This document shows, piece after piece, positions 53,363 through 63,462 of a stretch of DNA of 64,000 bases. The position numbers were made by a program, and so were the translations under genes. The DNA lies in assembly GCA_030685065.1 (NCBI GenBank), contig JAUXQH010000022.1, positions 124,001 to 188,000 on the forward strand, written 5' to 3'. The notes under the pieces are model-generated. The model did not search any database. It saw nothing but the letters and a program-made list of their open reading frames with translations, and was not told the DNA's origin. The stretch comes from Pseudomonadota bacterium. GTDB lineage: Bacteria; Myxococcota_A; UBA796; SXON01. Position 1 is the first letter of the stretch. Each line of letters opens with the position of its first letter.

Positions 53363-53680
53363 CTACGGGGCCGGGGGCTCCGCCATGGGCAGGGGCTCCC
53401 GGCTCATCCGGGCGAGGGTATCGGCGCGGCGCAGGAGCTCGTCCGCGTCCGCGCGGAGCAGCGACAGGCGGCTGATGCGCCCGCTGCCCGCGATGTCGCC
53501 CGCCGTGCGCGCCAGTTGACGCGCGGCGGTCCCCACCTTCAACGCGGCGCCCTCCGCCATGCTGTCCCACACCGACGGCTCACGCGCTACGACGGCCGTC
53601 CCCGCGAGGAGCAGCGCCGTGACCCCCACGATCCGAAGCTGGCGTGCCGATGACCCGGTGTTGGACCACATCGCCGCCAT
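53363..53680 (-). CDS. Small exported helical protein, 105 aa
   Basis: The product has a signal-anchor-like start (SSARQLRIVGVTALLLAGTAVVA) and a helical Arg/Leu-rich body (RISRLSLLRADADELLRRADTLARM). ATG 53680 or 53671 give basic residues before the helix; GTG 53629 would lose them. It is convergent with the coiled-coil gene, two bases apart, and its 5' end overlaps the start of the divergent acetyltransferase gene by about 60 bases. Function unknown. Confidence 0.5.
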   Translation of the reverse strand: MAAMWSNTGSSARQLRIVGVTALLLAGTAVVAREPSVWDSMAEGAALKVGTAARQLARTAGDIAGSGRISRLSLLRADADELLRRADTLARMSREPLPMAEPPAP

Positions 53681-54062
53681 CTATCGTGAATTCGGCCTCG
53701 TCTTCGACGCCGGCTTCGAATCCGATCTCCTCGACATCGGGGCCGCGTTCGACGGCGGCGCGTTCTGGGTGGCGGAGACGGAGGGGCGGATCGTCGCCAC
53801 GGCGGGCGTGATGCCCAACGGTCCGGCCCGGCTGGTGAAGCGGATCTACGTCGCCGCCGAGGCGCGCCGCCATGGGCTCGCGCGGCTGTTGCTCCGCGAG
53901 GCCGCCGCCTTCGGCGACTTCGGCCGCACCGAGCTCTGGAGCGACGTGCGCTTCCGCGGCGCCCACCGGCTGTACCTCTCCGAGGGGTTCGTCGCGGGGC
54001 CGACGCGCGTGCTGGCGGACCCCGACCGGAGCGTGGAGCGGTACTTCTCGCGGTTGGGGTAG
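53619..54062 (+). CDS. GNAT-family N-acetyltransferase
   Basis: A 147-residue GNAT-fold protein. Strand beta-1 is TPTIRSWRADD, beta-4 is GRIVATAGVMPNGP, the acetyl-CoA loop is VAAEARRHGLARLLL (R-x-x-G-L/A), and the closing part is AHRLYLSEGFVAGP, the usual Y-x-x-x-G-F. GNATs transfer an acetyl group from acetyl-CoA to amines. GTG 53619 is chosen because GAGGA lies eight bases upstream and the domain begins there; ATG 53559 is further into the opposite gene. Confidence 0.8.
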   Translation: MTPTIRSWRADDPVLDHIAAIYREFGLVFDAGFESDLLDIGAAFDGGAFWVAETEGRIVATAGVMPNGPARLVKRIYVAAEARRHGLARLLLREAAAFGDFGRTELWSDVRFRGAHRLYLSEGFVAGPTRVLADPDRSVERYFSRLG

Positions 54063-54154
54063 GGCCGGGGCGGCGATCCGGTCCGCGGCGGCTCACTCGA
54101 CGATCGCGTCCCCCCACTCGAGGTCGGCCTGACCGCCCGTCCCGCGCGTTCCGG

Positions 54155-54739
54155 CTACGGCTCCGGCGGGCAGTCCGCCGCGTCGTCCACCAGCGCGTAC
54201 TGGTCCTCGACCGGCTCGTCTGCCGTGCTGGTGCAGCACTGCTTCATCGCTGGGAACTCCGCGTCCTTCATTGGCGTGCGCCACGTGCCTCCGACCACCG
54301 AGCCCGTCCACACCCACACTCTGCCGTCGCGACGAACGTGCAGGTCGGCCTCCTCGCCGTCCGCCAGGGTGAGGTTGAGGATCAGCCCGCCGTCGTGCTC
54401 GGCGGTACGTCGGATCTCCCAGGTGGCGGTCTCCTGGCCCCACTCCACGATCAGCGTGTCCGAGGACACCACCAGGAACTGGTTGTCGGCGGCGCACTGC
54501 CGGGTGAGCCGAACCTCGCGCCCGTCGACGTCGTGCAGGCGGCTCCAGCTCCCCGACACCTCGGCGAGCGTAGGAAGGGGCAGGTTGGTAGGGGACTCTA
54601 CCGGCGGCGCAGCGGGGGGAGGTGGTGCGGCGGGTGGCGTGACCGGTTGGGCGGGCGCCGGGTCGGTTGAGCCTGGGAGCCCGGCGCAAGCGAGCGCGAA
54701 GGCGAACGAGACGAAGGAAATCACGCGGAGCATGTGCAT
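54155..54739 (-). CDS. Pro-rich-linker lipoprotein, unknown function
   Basis: A 194-residue lipoprotein with the lipobox-like ALAC at residues ~15-18, then a Pro/Ala linker (TPPAAPPPPAAPP). The globular part is a small beta-domain (VSGSWSRLHDVDGREVRLTR, WEIRRTAEHDGGLILNL, VRRDGRVWVWTGSV) of the type that measures free energy of a lipocalin-like fold, but I recognise no family. A double Cys (KQCCTST) and a C-terminal Cys may form disulfides. ATG 54739 or 54733. Confidence 0.7.
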   Translation of the reverse strand: MHMLRVISFVSFAFALACAGLPGSTDPAPAQPVTPPAAPPPPAAPPVESPTNLPLPTLAEVSGSWSRLHDVDGREVRLTRQCAADNQFLVVSSDTLIVEWGQETATWEIRRTAEHDGGLILNLTLADGEEADLHVRRDGRVWVWTGSVVGGTWRTPMKDAEFPAMKQCCTSTADEPVEDQYALVDDAADCPPEP

Positions 54740-54932
54740 TGTTATCTCAGTGGACGCAGCCCACGCCCGTCCGATCGCGTCGGCCCGCCATCCTCGTGCG
54801 GGGGTGGATGCGTCTCTCCGCGCTGGGGTCGCTGTCACCACAGCCGCGCGTGGGCCTGCCGAGCCCTGGCGTGCCGAGCCGCAGCGAGGGCCCCTGGTCA
54901 CGACGCCGGGCGTCCGTTAGGGGCCGGTCGCC

Positions 54933-55133
54933 ATGCGCCTGCTCGCCCTCCTCGCCCTCGCCGGATGCAAGGACTACGAAGCCTTGTGCTCGGCCGACGA
55001 CCCCTCGGTCGACGCCGCCACGTGCTGGAACAAGGGTTGGAGCGCGGGGTACGACGATGGCGAGGCCGACGCGTACGACGTGGCTTTCGAGCAGGGCTAC
55101 GCCGCGTGCCTGGAGGACTACGATGCGTTTTGA
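54933..55133 (+). CDS. Small lipoprotein with Gly-Tyr-Asp-Gly motif (first of a pair)
   Basis: A 66-residue lipoprotein (lipobox ALAGC). The mature part is acidic and Tyr-rich, with CWNKGWSAGYDDGEADAYD and FEQGYAACLEDYD. The paired Cys (CSADD, TCWNKG, AACLED) suggest a disulfide-knotted peptide. It overlaps the following gene by 11 bases, and both share the Tyr/Asp/Gly repeat style (GYDDG, GYDEG). It looks like one half of a tandem duplication. No family recognised. Confidence 0.65.
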   Translation: MRLLALLALAGCKDYEALCSADDPSVDAATCWNKGWSAGYDDGEADAYDVAFEQGYAACLEDYDAF

Positions 55134-55356
55134 GCCGATCGTGCTCGCGCTCGTCCTCCTGGCGGGCTGCCGGGTGAAGTCGCAGACCGAGCTGGACTGC
55201 CTCGCCAGCAAGGCCTCCGCCAGCCCGTCGATGTGCTACTCGCGTGCCCGGGCCGAGGCGTACGAGCGCGGCGCGGACTACGGCGACTGGACCGGCTACG
55301 ACGAGGGCTACGCCGAGTGCGAGTCGGATCTCGACACCGGCGACACCGGCGAATAA
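55123..55356 (+). CDS. Small lipoprotein with Gly-Tyr-Asp-Glu-Gly motif (second of a pair)
   Basis: A 77-residue lipoprotein (lipobox VLLAGC). After the anchor it reads LDCLASKASASPSMCYSR, RAEAYERGADYGDWTGYDEG and YAECESDLDTGD, a similar Cys/Tyr/Gly pattern to the preceding gene. ATG 55123 lies within the last codons of that gene, so translation is coupled. Possibly the two products work as partners on the outer membrane; function unknown. Confidence 0.65.
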   Translation: MRFEPIVLALVLLAGCRVKSQTELDCLASKASASPSMCYSRARAEAYERGADYGDWTGYDEGYAECESDLDTGDTGE

Positions 55357-55509
55357 TCCGGGGAACCGGACGCGCGCGGACGGCGCGGTCGCGATGCATC
55401 CCGCCGGTGGCTCGCGGAGGCATCGTCGTGATGACGCTCGGCCGAACAAAGTCCGTCGCCACCGCTAACGCTCCCCCCCTCCCAGACGTGGAAGGGGTGG
55501 AGGTCCCTC

Positions 55510-56748
55510 ATGGATGTCATCATCGTCGGCGCCGGGCTCGCGGGCCTGGTCGCCGCCACCACGCTCGCGCGGGCCGGCCGGTCGGTCACCGTGTTCGAGC
55601 GCGCCGCCGCCCCTGGAGGGCGCGCCGTCACCACGTTCGTGGGGCCCGGCGCGGACTACGCGCTCAGCCTCGGGCCGCACGCGCTCTACACCGGGGGCGC
55701 CGCCGCGCGCATCCTCGCGGGGCTGGGCGTGCGCGCCGAGGGCCGCGATCCTGGCAACGTCGGGCACGTCCTCCATCGCGACGCGCTCCACGCGCTGCCG
55801 GGCTCGCCGTGGACGTTCCTCACCACCGGCCTGTTCGACTTCGCCGGGCGCGTCCAGGCGCTCGGGTTCGTGCGCAGGCTCCTCTTCGATGACGCCGCCG
55901 CGCACGATCGCGTGAGCGTCACCGACTGGCTCGCCCCGGTCACCGACCCGACGGTGCAGGCCTGGGCGCGCGCGATGATCCGGGTCTTCACCTACGCGAA
56001 CGACCCGGATCGGCAGTCCGCCGGCGCGGTGATCCGGCAGGCGCGCCTCGCGGTGCGCTTCGGCGTGCGCTACCTCGACGGCGGCTGGGGCACCCTCAGC
56101 GACGGCCTCACCGCGGCGGCCACCGCGGCCGGCGTCACGCTCCGCACCGCCGCCGAGGTAGACGCCATCGACACCGCCGGCGAGCGCCCCCGCGTGCAGG
56201 TCGACGGCGCCTGGGTCGACGCGCGCGCCGTGCTCATCGCCACGCCCCTCCCCGCCGCGCGCCGCCTCCTCCCCGAGCTGCCCGCGGCGCCGCCGATCCG
56301 CGCCGCGTGCCTCGACCTCGCGCTCGCCCGCTCCGAGAAGCCCGCTGCCCGCTTCGTCCTGGGCATCGACCGTCCGCTCTACCTGTCGGTGCAGTCCGCC
56401 ACCGCGAAGCTGGCGCCGAGCGGCGGCATGGTCGTGCACGTCGCGCACTACCTCGCGCCCGACGAACAGGCCGACGTAGCGGAGCTCGAGGCCCTCGCGG
56501 ACCGCGCCCTGCCCGGCTGGCGCGCCCAGGTCGTGGCGCGGCGGTTCCTTCCCGCGCTGACCGTCGCGAGCGGGTTCTCCCTCGCGTCGGGCCCCCGGCC
56601 CGGGATCGTCGCGCGCCCCGGCGTGTGGGTGGCGGGTGACTGGGTCGGCCCCGAAGGCGAGCTGGCGGACACCTCGGCCGCGAGCGCCGTGGCGGCGGCG
56701 ACGGCGATCCTGGCGGCGGCCGACGCGGGAATGAGGGCGGGGGCGTAG
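55510..56748 (+). CDS. Phytoene-desaturase-like FAD-dependent oxidoreductase
   Basis: A 412-residue flavoprotein of the amine-oxidase/phytoene-desaturase superfamily. The FAD-binding motif is DVIIVGAGLAGLVAATTLA, followed by VTVFERAAAPGGRA (E of the ribose-binding position and the GG doublet) and a closing GVWVAGDWVGPEG. Members desaturate or isomerise carotenoids or oxidise amines. The length (412) is shorter than CrtI (~490). No carotenoid genes are adjacent, so the substrate is open. ATG 55510, with GGTGGAGG upstream. Confidence 0.83.
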   Translation: MDVIIVGAGLAGLVAATTLARAGRSVTVFERAAAPGGRAVTTFVGPGADYALSLGPHALYTGGAAARILAGLGVRAEGRDPGNVGHVLHRDALHALPGSPWTFLTTGLFDFAGRVQALGFVRRLLFDDAAAHDRVSVTDWLAPVTDPTVQAWARAMIRVFTYANDPDRQSAGAVIRQARLAVRFGVRYLDGGWGTLSDGLTAAATAAGVTLRTAAEVDAIDTAGERPRVQVDGAWVDARAVLIATPLPAARRLLPELPAAPPIRAACLDLALARSEKPAARFVLGIDRPLYLSVQSATAKLAPSGGMVVHVAHYLAPDEQADVAELEALADRALPGWRAQVVARRFLPALTVASGFSLASGPRPGIVARPGVWVAGDWVGPEGELADTSAASAVAAATAILAAADAGMRAGA

Positions 56749-56779
56749 GGTCGTGTCGCGACCCAGCACGGCGCCGTCG

Positions 56780-58213
<1,434 letters not shown>

Positions 58214-58286
58214 CGTCCGCGCAGTATCGCTCAGCGGACGCCGCGCGCTCCCGCCCCCGGATACCTGCACCGCGCGAGAGGACCGC

Positions 58287-59234
58287 ATGGAGACCGTGGC
58301 TGACGCCTTTCGCGCGAACGAGCGCCTGTTGTGGGGGCTCGGCTATCGGATGACGGGGCTCGCCTCCGACGCGGACGAGCTGGTCCAGGAGACCTTCCTG
58401 CGCGCCCTCGAGCACCCCGTGCCGGACGACGGGCGCCCCCTTCGCCCATGGCTCGTGCGGGTGTGCGCCAACCTCGCGCGGGACCGCCTGCGCGCGCGGC
58501 GCCGTCGCGTCCGCAACGCCGCATGGCTCCCGTCGCCGGTGCCGAGCGAGCGGTTCGGCCCGGCCTCCCCGGACGGCCCCGCCTCCTCCGCGCCGGACAG
58601 CGCCTCCTTCGCGCACGACAGCGCCGAGGCCCGCTACGACCGCGCCGAGACCGTCGGCCTCGCGTTCCTGCTCGCCCTCGAGGCGCTCACGCCCACGCAG
58701 CGCGCGGTGCTGCTCCTTCGCGACGTGTTCGATCTGGGCGCGGACGAGGTGGCCGAGGCCCTCGGGAGCACGCCCGGAGCGGTGCGCGTGGCGCATCACA
58801 AGGCCCGCCGCGCGCTTGTCGGGCACACGCCCGGCGGCACCCCCACCTCGGCGGCCACGCTCGAGGCGCTCACGGGGTTCCTCGGCGCCTTGGCCACGGG
58901 CGACGCCGCAGCCGCCCTGTCCCTCCTCGCTCCCGGCGTGGTCCTGCGGAGCGACGGCGGCGGCGTGTACTCGGCGGCGAAGGTCCCGGTCTGCGGCGCG
59001 GAGAAGGTCGTGCGGTTCCTCCTCCATCTCGCGGGCGGCTCCGGGGAGTCGCGATGGGAGATCCGCTCGATCAACGGCGCGCCGATGGTCGTCATCGAGC
59101 TCGACGCGCCGCTTCCGAAGCAGGCGCCCCGGTTCGTGGTCGGCATCACCCTCGGCACGTCCGGGGAGATCGTCGCGATCCACTGGGTGCTGGACCCGGC
59201 GAAGCTCGGCGAGATCGCCCCGATCGCCCGGTGA
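58287..59234 (+). CDS. ECF41-type (SigJ-like) RNA polymerase sigma factor with SnoaL-like C-terminal domain
   Basis: A 315-residue extracytoplasmic-function sigma factor. Region 2 is in residues ~8-75 (LLWGLGYRMTGLASDADELVQETFLRAL, here read in parts), region 4 in ~125-175 (LEALTPTQRAVLLLRDVF, ALGSTPGAVRVAHHKARRAL). The C-terminal ~115 residues form a SnoaL-like domain with the ECF41-typical Asp-Gly-Gly-Gly (LRSDGGGVYSAAK). In ECF41 factors this domain modulates activity instead of an anti-sigma factor. ATG 58287 with GAGAGGA upstream. An alkylhydroperoxidase-like partner, usual for ECF41, is not in the window. Confidence 0.88.
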   Translation: METVADAFRANERLLWGLGYRMTGLASDADELVQETFLRALEHPVPDDGRPLRPWLVRVCANLARDRLRARRRRVRNAAWLPSPVPSERFGPASPDGPASSAPDSASFAHDSAEARYDRAETVGLAFLLALEALTPTQRAVLLLRDVFDLGADEVAEALGSTPGAVRVAHHKARRALVGHTPGGTPTSAATLEALTGFLGALATGDAAAALSLLAPGVVLRSDGGGVYSAAKVPVCGAEKVVRFLLHLAGGSGESRWEIRSINGAPMVVIELDAPLPKQAPRFVVGITLGTSGEIVAIHWVLDPAKLGEIAPIAR

Positions 59235-59250
59235 CCTACCGCCCGCCGAT

Positions 59251-60432
59251 CTACCGCCGCCGCGGCCCCCAGCAGAGCAGTCCGAAAAGGGCCAGCTCCG
59301 CGATGAACTTGCTCTCCCGCACGAGCATCCCCGCGTAGGGCACCGCGCTCACGAGGCCCTGCACGCCGCGCAGCCAGTCGAGCGGCCACGCGAGGAAGAA
59401 GCCCACGCACAGCACGGCGAGGCCCGGACGGAGGGTGGCCGCGGCGCCGATGGCGAGCAGCAGGAAGACCAGGTGGTGCTCGTAGGTGTAGACGGGCAGC
59501 ATCACCATGAGCACCGAGAGCGCGCCGATCGCGGCGGGATCGGGCTCGGCGCGGGAGGGGCCGCGGAAGCGGAAGGCCCACACCCCCAGCAGGCCGAGCG
59601 CGGTGAAGGTGCTCGCGAGCTGCGCGGTGTCGGACAGGCGGAAGCGGCTGGGCCCCTTCCAGAGCTGGTTGAACACGTCGGGGATCGAGTGGTTGGCCGG
59701 CAGCGTGATCGGCACGGTCAGGCCGTGGTAGTCGCCCGACGAGAACCCGGGGAGGATGTCCGTGTAGAACCGGAGCTGCGCGTCCAGCCCCACGAGCGGC
59801 AGCGTCGCGACCGAGAGGACGACGGCGGTCGCCATCGCGGCCAGCACGGGGCGCCACCGCCCCTGGATGGCCCAGTAGAGCAGGAACAAGGCAGGGCTCA
59901 TCTTGATCATCGCCGCGAGCCCGACCAGCACGCCCCCGAGCACCGGGCGCCGGCGCGCCGCCGCGAGGCCGAGCAGCGCCGGGACCAGCGCGAGCAGGTT
60001 CGCTTGTCCCATCCAGGCGTTGTCGGGGATGGGCGAGTACAGCGCGAGCAGGAGTGCCACCGCCCACGGGGCCACGCCGAAGGGGCCGAGGCAGAGCGCC
60101 ACGGTGGCGGCCAGCAGCGCCTCGTTCACGACGAGCATGCCGAGGTAGGCCTCCCCCAGCGAGAGCGGCAGCGCCCACGTCATCGTGAGGAGAAAGGGCG
60201 GCGGGTAGAAGAAGGGGTGCACCTCCTTGCGGGTGCGCTCCTGTCGCGCCTTGGCCTCCAGCGCCGCGGTGTCGTATGGGTCTCCGCCGTCCGCCGCGAC
60301 CTGGACCGCGTAGTAGTAGCTCGCGTAGTCGCGCCCGCTCGGGGCGGTGGTGACGCGTTCGTAGGCGGGCCGGAGCCCGAACATCAGGTGTGCAAGGAGC
60401 CCGAGGAAGAGGAGAACGCGACCCGACGACAT
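59251..60432 (-). CDS. GT87-like (DUF2029) polyprenyl-phosphate mannosyltransferase-type membrane glycosyltransferase
   Basis: An integral membrane protein of 393 residues with about ten helices and the extracytoplasmic loop motif GRDYASYYYAVQVAADGGDPYD that places the family's Asp near the N terminus. HPFFYPPPFLLTMTWALPLS and AAMIKMSPALFLLYWAI are typical of GT87/DUF2029 arabino- and mannosyltransferases, which use polyprenyl-phosphate sugars. ATG 60432 (MSSG) is used; ATG 60453 (MAYA) is equally open. It ends 17 bases past the sigma-factor stop in convergent orientation and is divergent from the UshA-like gene. Confidence 0.82.
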   Translation of the reverse strand: MSSGRVLLFLGLLAHLMFGLRPAYERVTTAPSGRDYASYYYAVQVAADGGDPYDTAALEAKARQERTRKEVHPFFYPPPFLLTMTWALPLSLGEAYLGMLVVNEALLAATVALCLGPFGVAPWAVALLLALYSPIPDNAWMGQANLLALVPALLGLAAARRRPVLGGVLVGLAAMIKMSPALFLLYWAIQGRWRPVLAAMATAVVLSVATLPLVGLDAQLRFYTDILPGFSSGDYHGLTVPITLPANHSIPDVFNQLWKGPSRFRLSDTAQLASTFTALGLLGVWAFRFRGPSRAEPDPAAIGALSVLMVMLPVYTYEHHLVFLLLAIGAAATLRPGLAVLCVGFFLAWPLDWLRGVQGLVSAVPYAGMLVRESKFIAELALFGLLCWGPRRR

Positions 60433-60468
60433 GGCGGCGCGAGCATACGCCATGGTTAAGGCCCGGGC

Positions 60469-61524
60469 ATGGTCTACCTCTCTCGCGCGATCGCCTTCGC
60501 CGCCCTGCCGCTCCTCCTCTCGGCGTGCGCGCCCAGGTCCGGCGCCGCGCTCGACACGACCTCCACCCGTCCCGTCAAGCGGGCGGTCCCCGAGGCGCTC
60601 ACCGGCGAGCTCGCCATCGAGGGGCCCCTCCGCCAGCGCGTGTCCACCTCGCCCGCGGACCTCGTGATCTTCTACGGCGGCGAGCACAAGGGCTCGCTCG
60701 AGACGTGCGGCTGCCCCAAGCGCCCCCGCGGCTCCTTCTCTCGGCTCGACGCCTACGTAGACGCCTCGCGCGCCGCAAACCCCGACGTGCCCTCGGTGCT
60801 CGTGAACGCCGGCTACTGGCTGCAGGACGCGATGGGGTTCGACGGCAAGCTGCGCGAGGACGTGACGATCGGAAACGCGTGGATGGTCAAGGGCGTGCGC
60901 GCCGTCGGGTTCGACGCCCTGAACGTCGGCTCCCCCGACATCGCCGGGCTCACCACGCTCCCGACGGACGGCGGCCCGCCGCTCCCGCTGGTCTCCGCGA
61001 ACGTCGAGGGCCCCGGCGTGAACCGCTGGGTGATCGTCGAGCGTGGCGGGGTGAAGGTCGGCATCACCGGCATCACCAGCGCCGGCCAGACCCTCACCGA
61101 CGTGCCCGGCTTCACCGTGAAGGACCCCGCCACGGCCGGCGCGGTGCTCGACGCGCTCGCCGAGCAGACCGACGTGATCGTGCTCCTCGCCTACCAGGCC
61201 ACCGAGGCCGCGGTGAAGCTCGCCGCCACCCACCCGAGCGTCGACGTCGTGGTCGACGCCGCGCTGCACCGCGAGTGGCAGGACCCCTTCTACACCCCCG
61301 CCAACGCCGTGTGGGTCGCGTCGCACCTCCAGACGATGCGGCTCGGCGAGCTCCGCCTCGTGCTCGACGGCGGGGTCGACGGCGGCCCTGGGCGCGTCAC
61401 CGGGGGCCTCTCCCGCCAGATCGATCTGGACCCCGACATGCCCGACGATCCCGCGCTCCTCGTCATGCAGAAGCAGGCGCGCGTCGAGCTCGACGTGGCG
61501 CAGCAAGCGATGTTCGGCCCATGA
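60469..61524 (+). CDS. UshA/5'-nucleotidase-like metallophosphoesterase lipoprotein
   Basis: A 351-residue lipoprotein (lipobox LLLSAC). The segment LVIFYGGEHKGSLETCGCPK with GSFSRLDAYV is that of UshA-like phosphoesterases fused or linked to cytochromes, including the Cys-Gly-Cys in the N-terminal loop. Later parts are VLVNAGYWLQDA, VGFDALNVGSPDI and VIVLLAYQATEAAV. The first metal-binding Asp position reads Tyr-Gly, so the metal site may be altered. It overlaps the tetraheme cytochrome gene by four bases (ATGA). Confidence 0.75.
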   Translation: MVYLSRAIAFAALPLLLSACAPRSGAALDTTSTRPVKRAVPEALTGELAIEGPLRQRVSTSPADLVIFYGGEHKGSLETCGCPKRPRGSFSRLDAYVDASRAANPDVPSVLVNAGYWLQDAMGFDGKLREDVTIGNAWMVKGVRAVGFDALNVGSPDIAGLTTLPTDGGPPLPLVSANVEGPGVNRWVIVERGGVKVGITGITSAGQTLTDVPGFTVKDPATAGAVLDALAEQTDVIVLLAYQATEAAVKLAATHPSVDVVVDAALHREWQDPFYTPANAVWVASHLQTMRLGELRLVLDGGVDGGPGRVTGGLSRQIDLDPDMPDDPALLVMQKQARVELDVAQQAMFGP

Positions 61525-62192
61525 GCGGCCGCAGCGTCGGTGGTCTGCGCGTGGCGCGACTCGCGGTCCTCGCGGCGGCCCTCTCCGCGTGCGCCGCGCG
61601 TCCCGATGCCGCCCCCACGGGCGCCGTCCCCGTCGCGTCTCCCGTCGAGCCGCTTCCCACCGATGCCCACCGCGCCGCCGAGGCCGAGGCGGCCGCGCGT
61701 GTCCCGGACCCGGCTCGCGGCGGCCCTCCCCTCGTCGAGGGGGCCTCCCCCCTGCCCGCCTTCCTCGGGGTGAGCCGCGCGGCCAACGCCTACGTCGGCA
61801 CGGCGACCTGCGCCGCCTGCCATCCGAGCGCGTATTCCACGTGGAACACTTCGGCGCACGCCCACGCGCTCGAGACGCTCCGCGTCAACTCTTCCGCCTC
61901 GAACCCCTCGTGTCTTCCCTGCCACGTCACCGGGCTCGGGCATCCGGGCGGCTGGTCCGGCGCCAAGACCGCGCCGCTCGACAACGTCGGGTGCGAGGCG
62001 TGCCACGGGCCCGGCGGGGCGCACGTCGAGGCGCCGAGCGCGGGCTACGGGGACCTTCCGCAGAGCGGGGCCGCGTGTGTGGCCTGCCACACGCACGACA
62101 ATTCACCCGACTTCCGGTTCGAGCGCTACTGGCCTCAGATCGCGCACGAACGGGAGATCAGGTTCGAGGATCGGCATCCGGCGGGGCACTGA
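61521..62192 (+). CDS. Tetraheme cytochrome c (cytochrome c554-like), lipoprotein
   Basis: A 223-residue exported protein with four CxxCH heme sites: residues 97-101 (CAACH), 131-135 (CLPCH), 158-162 (CEACH) and 186-190 (CVACH). The pattern YVGTATCAACHPSAYSTWN and VGCEACHGPGGAHV is that of the cytochrome c554 family. A lipobox-like LSAC lies near residue 24. Multiheme cytochromes of this kind carry electrons in the periplasm. The ATG at 61521 overlaps the upstream phosphoesterase-like gene, so the two probably work as a pair. Confidence 0.88.
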   Translation: MSGRSVGGLRVARLAVLAAALSACAARPDAAPTGAVPVASPVEPLPTDAHRAAEAEAAARVPDPARGGPPLVEGASPLPAFLGVSRAANAYVGTATCAACHPSAYSTWNTSAHAHALETLRVNSSASNPSCLPCHVTGLGHPGGWSGAKTAPLDNVGCEACHGPGGAHVEAPSAGYGDLPQSGAACVACHTHDNSPDFRFERYWPQIAHEREIRFEDRHPAGH

Positions 62193-62234
62193 CCTGCGGG
62201 GCCGCTGCCGGCTGTCCGCAGGCGGCCCGTCCGC

Positions 62235-62495
62235 CTAGTTGCCGTTGTCGCCGATGGCTTCGACCGGACAGTTTTCCATCGCCTCGTAGCACTGGGCCAG
62301 CTCCTCGCTGTTCTCCGGCTGCTTGAAGGTGATGTCGTGATCTTCGGCGTCCGACATACGGAAGTTGTTGGGCGCGGCATCCGAGCACACGGAGCAGAGG
62401 ATGCACTCCTTGTCCACGAAGAAGCCGACCTTTTTGCCGCCGACGACCGCAGTGCCGCCGACGTTGTCTTCCCACTTGTTCTTCCAGTCAGCCAC
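62235..62495 (-). CDS. 4Fe-4S ferredoxin
   Basis: An 86-residue ferredoxin. Cys31, Cys34 and Cys37 (CILCSVC) and Cys76 (ENCPVEAI) form a single [4Fe-4S] site of the Asp/Cys-rich monocluster type, as in Desulfovibrio-like ferredoxins. The N-terminal part (WKNKWEDNVGG) is a short cap. The start is GTG 62495. It is convergent with the cytochrome gene; the 42-base gap contains a GC hairpin that could serve both as terminator. Confidence 0.85.
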   Translation of the reverse strand: MADWKNKWEDNVGGTAVVGGKKVGFFVDKECILCSVCSDAAPNNFRMSDAEDHDITFKQPENSEELAQCYEAMENCPVEAIGDNGN

Positions 62496-62581
62496 GGGTA
62501 CTCCAGAGCGGCCTACGTCTACCCCATCCCGGACACGCCGCAAGCGAGGACCACTACAACGCGAGGCGTTAAAGGGATCCG

Positions 62582-63109
62582 ATGTCCATCCTCAAGGTTG
62601 CCCACATGGGCCATCCCGTCTTGCGTGAAGTCGCGGTTCCCGTGCCGCCCGAGCGCTTCGCCACCCCCGAGTTCCAGCGCTTCTGCGACGATCTGCTCGA
62701 GAGCATGTACGAGCTCGACGGCGCCGGCCTCGCCGCGCCGCAGGTGCACGTCAGCGAGCGAGTCGTGGTGTTCGAGCTCGAGGAGGAGGACGGGCCGATG
62801 TTCCTCGTCAACCCCGTCATCACCCCGCTGACGGAGGAGACCGTGGGTGGCTATGAGGGCTGCTTGTCCCTGCCGAACATGCGCGGCCTGGTCCAGCGCG
62901 TCACGTCGGTGCGCGTCGCGTGCCACGATCGCCACGGCAAGGTGCTCACGTTCGAGGCCCACGGCTGGGCGGCGCGCGTGGTGCAGCACGAGTGTGACCA
63001 CCTCGACGGCGTCCTCTACATCGACCGCGCGGACCCAAAATCGCTCGCTTTCCTGCCCGAGTACCGCCGCTACGGGCCGCTCGTCCCAACGGGGGATGAC
63101 GAGGAGTAG
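62582..63109 (+). CDS. def: Peptide deformylase
   Basis: A 175-residue peptide deformylase, which removes the formyl group from new N-terminal Met. The three motifs are present: GAGLAAPQV (residues 47-55), EGCLSLP with metal-ligand Cys94, and QHECDH with His136, Glu137 and His140. The length and the LNPVITP-like strand (LVNPVITPL) fit the type-I enzyme. ATG 62582 has AAAGGGATCCG upstream. It stands apart from fmt, which is often adjacent in other bacteria. Confidence 0.93.
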   Translation: MSILKVAHMGHPVLREVAVPVPPERFATPEFQRFCDDLLESMYELDGAGLAAPQVHVSERVVVFELEEEDGPMFLVNPVITPLTEETVGGYEGCLSLPNMRGLVQRVTSVRVACHDRHGKVLTFEAHGWAARVVQHECDHLDGVLYIDRADPKSLAFLPEYRRYGPLVPTGDDEE

Positions 63110-63369
63110 CTGCGCCGGGTTCGCGGCGAACGCGGGGGGCGCCCCCGGCTCGCGCCGGGGTCGGTGCCCTCCAGGCTTCGCTGCGCTCGGTCCGCCTCGC
63201 GGCGGGACCGGCCGGCGGGGCCGGCCGCCTTCCGGTCGCCTCGCCCGGGGTGGGGGAGAACGGTGGGGTGGCGGTGGATGATCGGGTCGACGTGGTCCCG
63301 GGCGAAGTCATCGTTACGCCGGGGTAGCGGCCGAGCGTCGAGACAAGCGCGATCCCCGGCAGGGGGCGT

Positions 63370-63462
63370 GCCGAAGTCGCCGGATGAGAGCGCATCCCCG
63401 GAGTTCAGCCCGCTGGGCGGGCCGAACTCGCCGGATGAGAGCGCACCCCCCGAGTTCAGCCC
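63370..63462. repeat. 42-bp imperfect direct repeat, two copies
   Basis: Copies at 63370-63411 and 63421-63462 share 39 of 42 bases (core CGCCGGATGAGAGCGCA...GAGTTCAGCCC). They are separated by nine bases. Confidence 0.9.
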
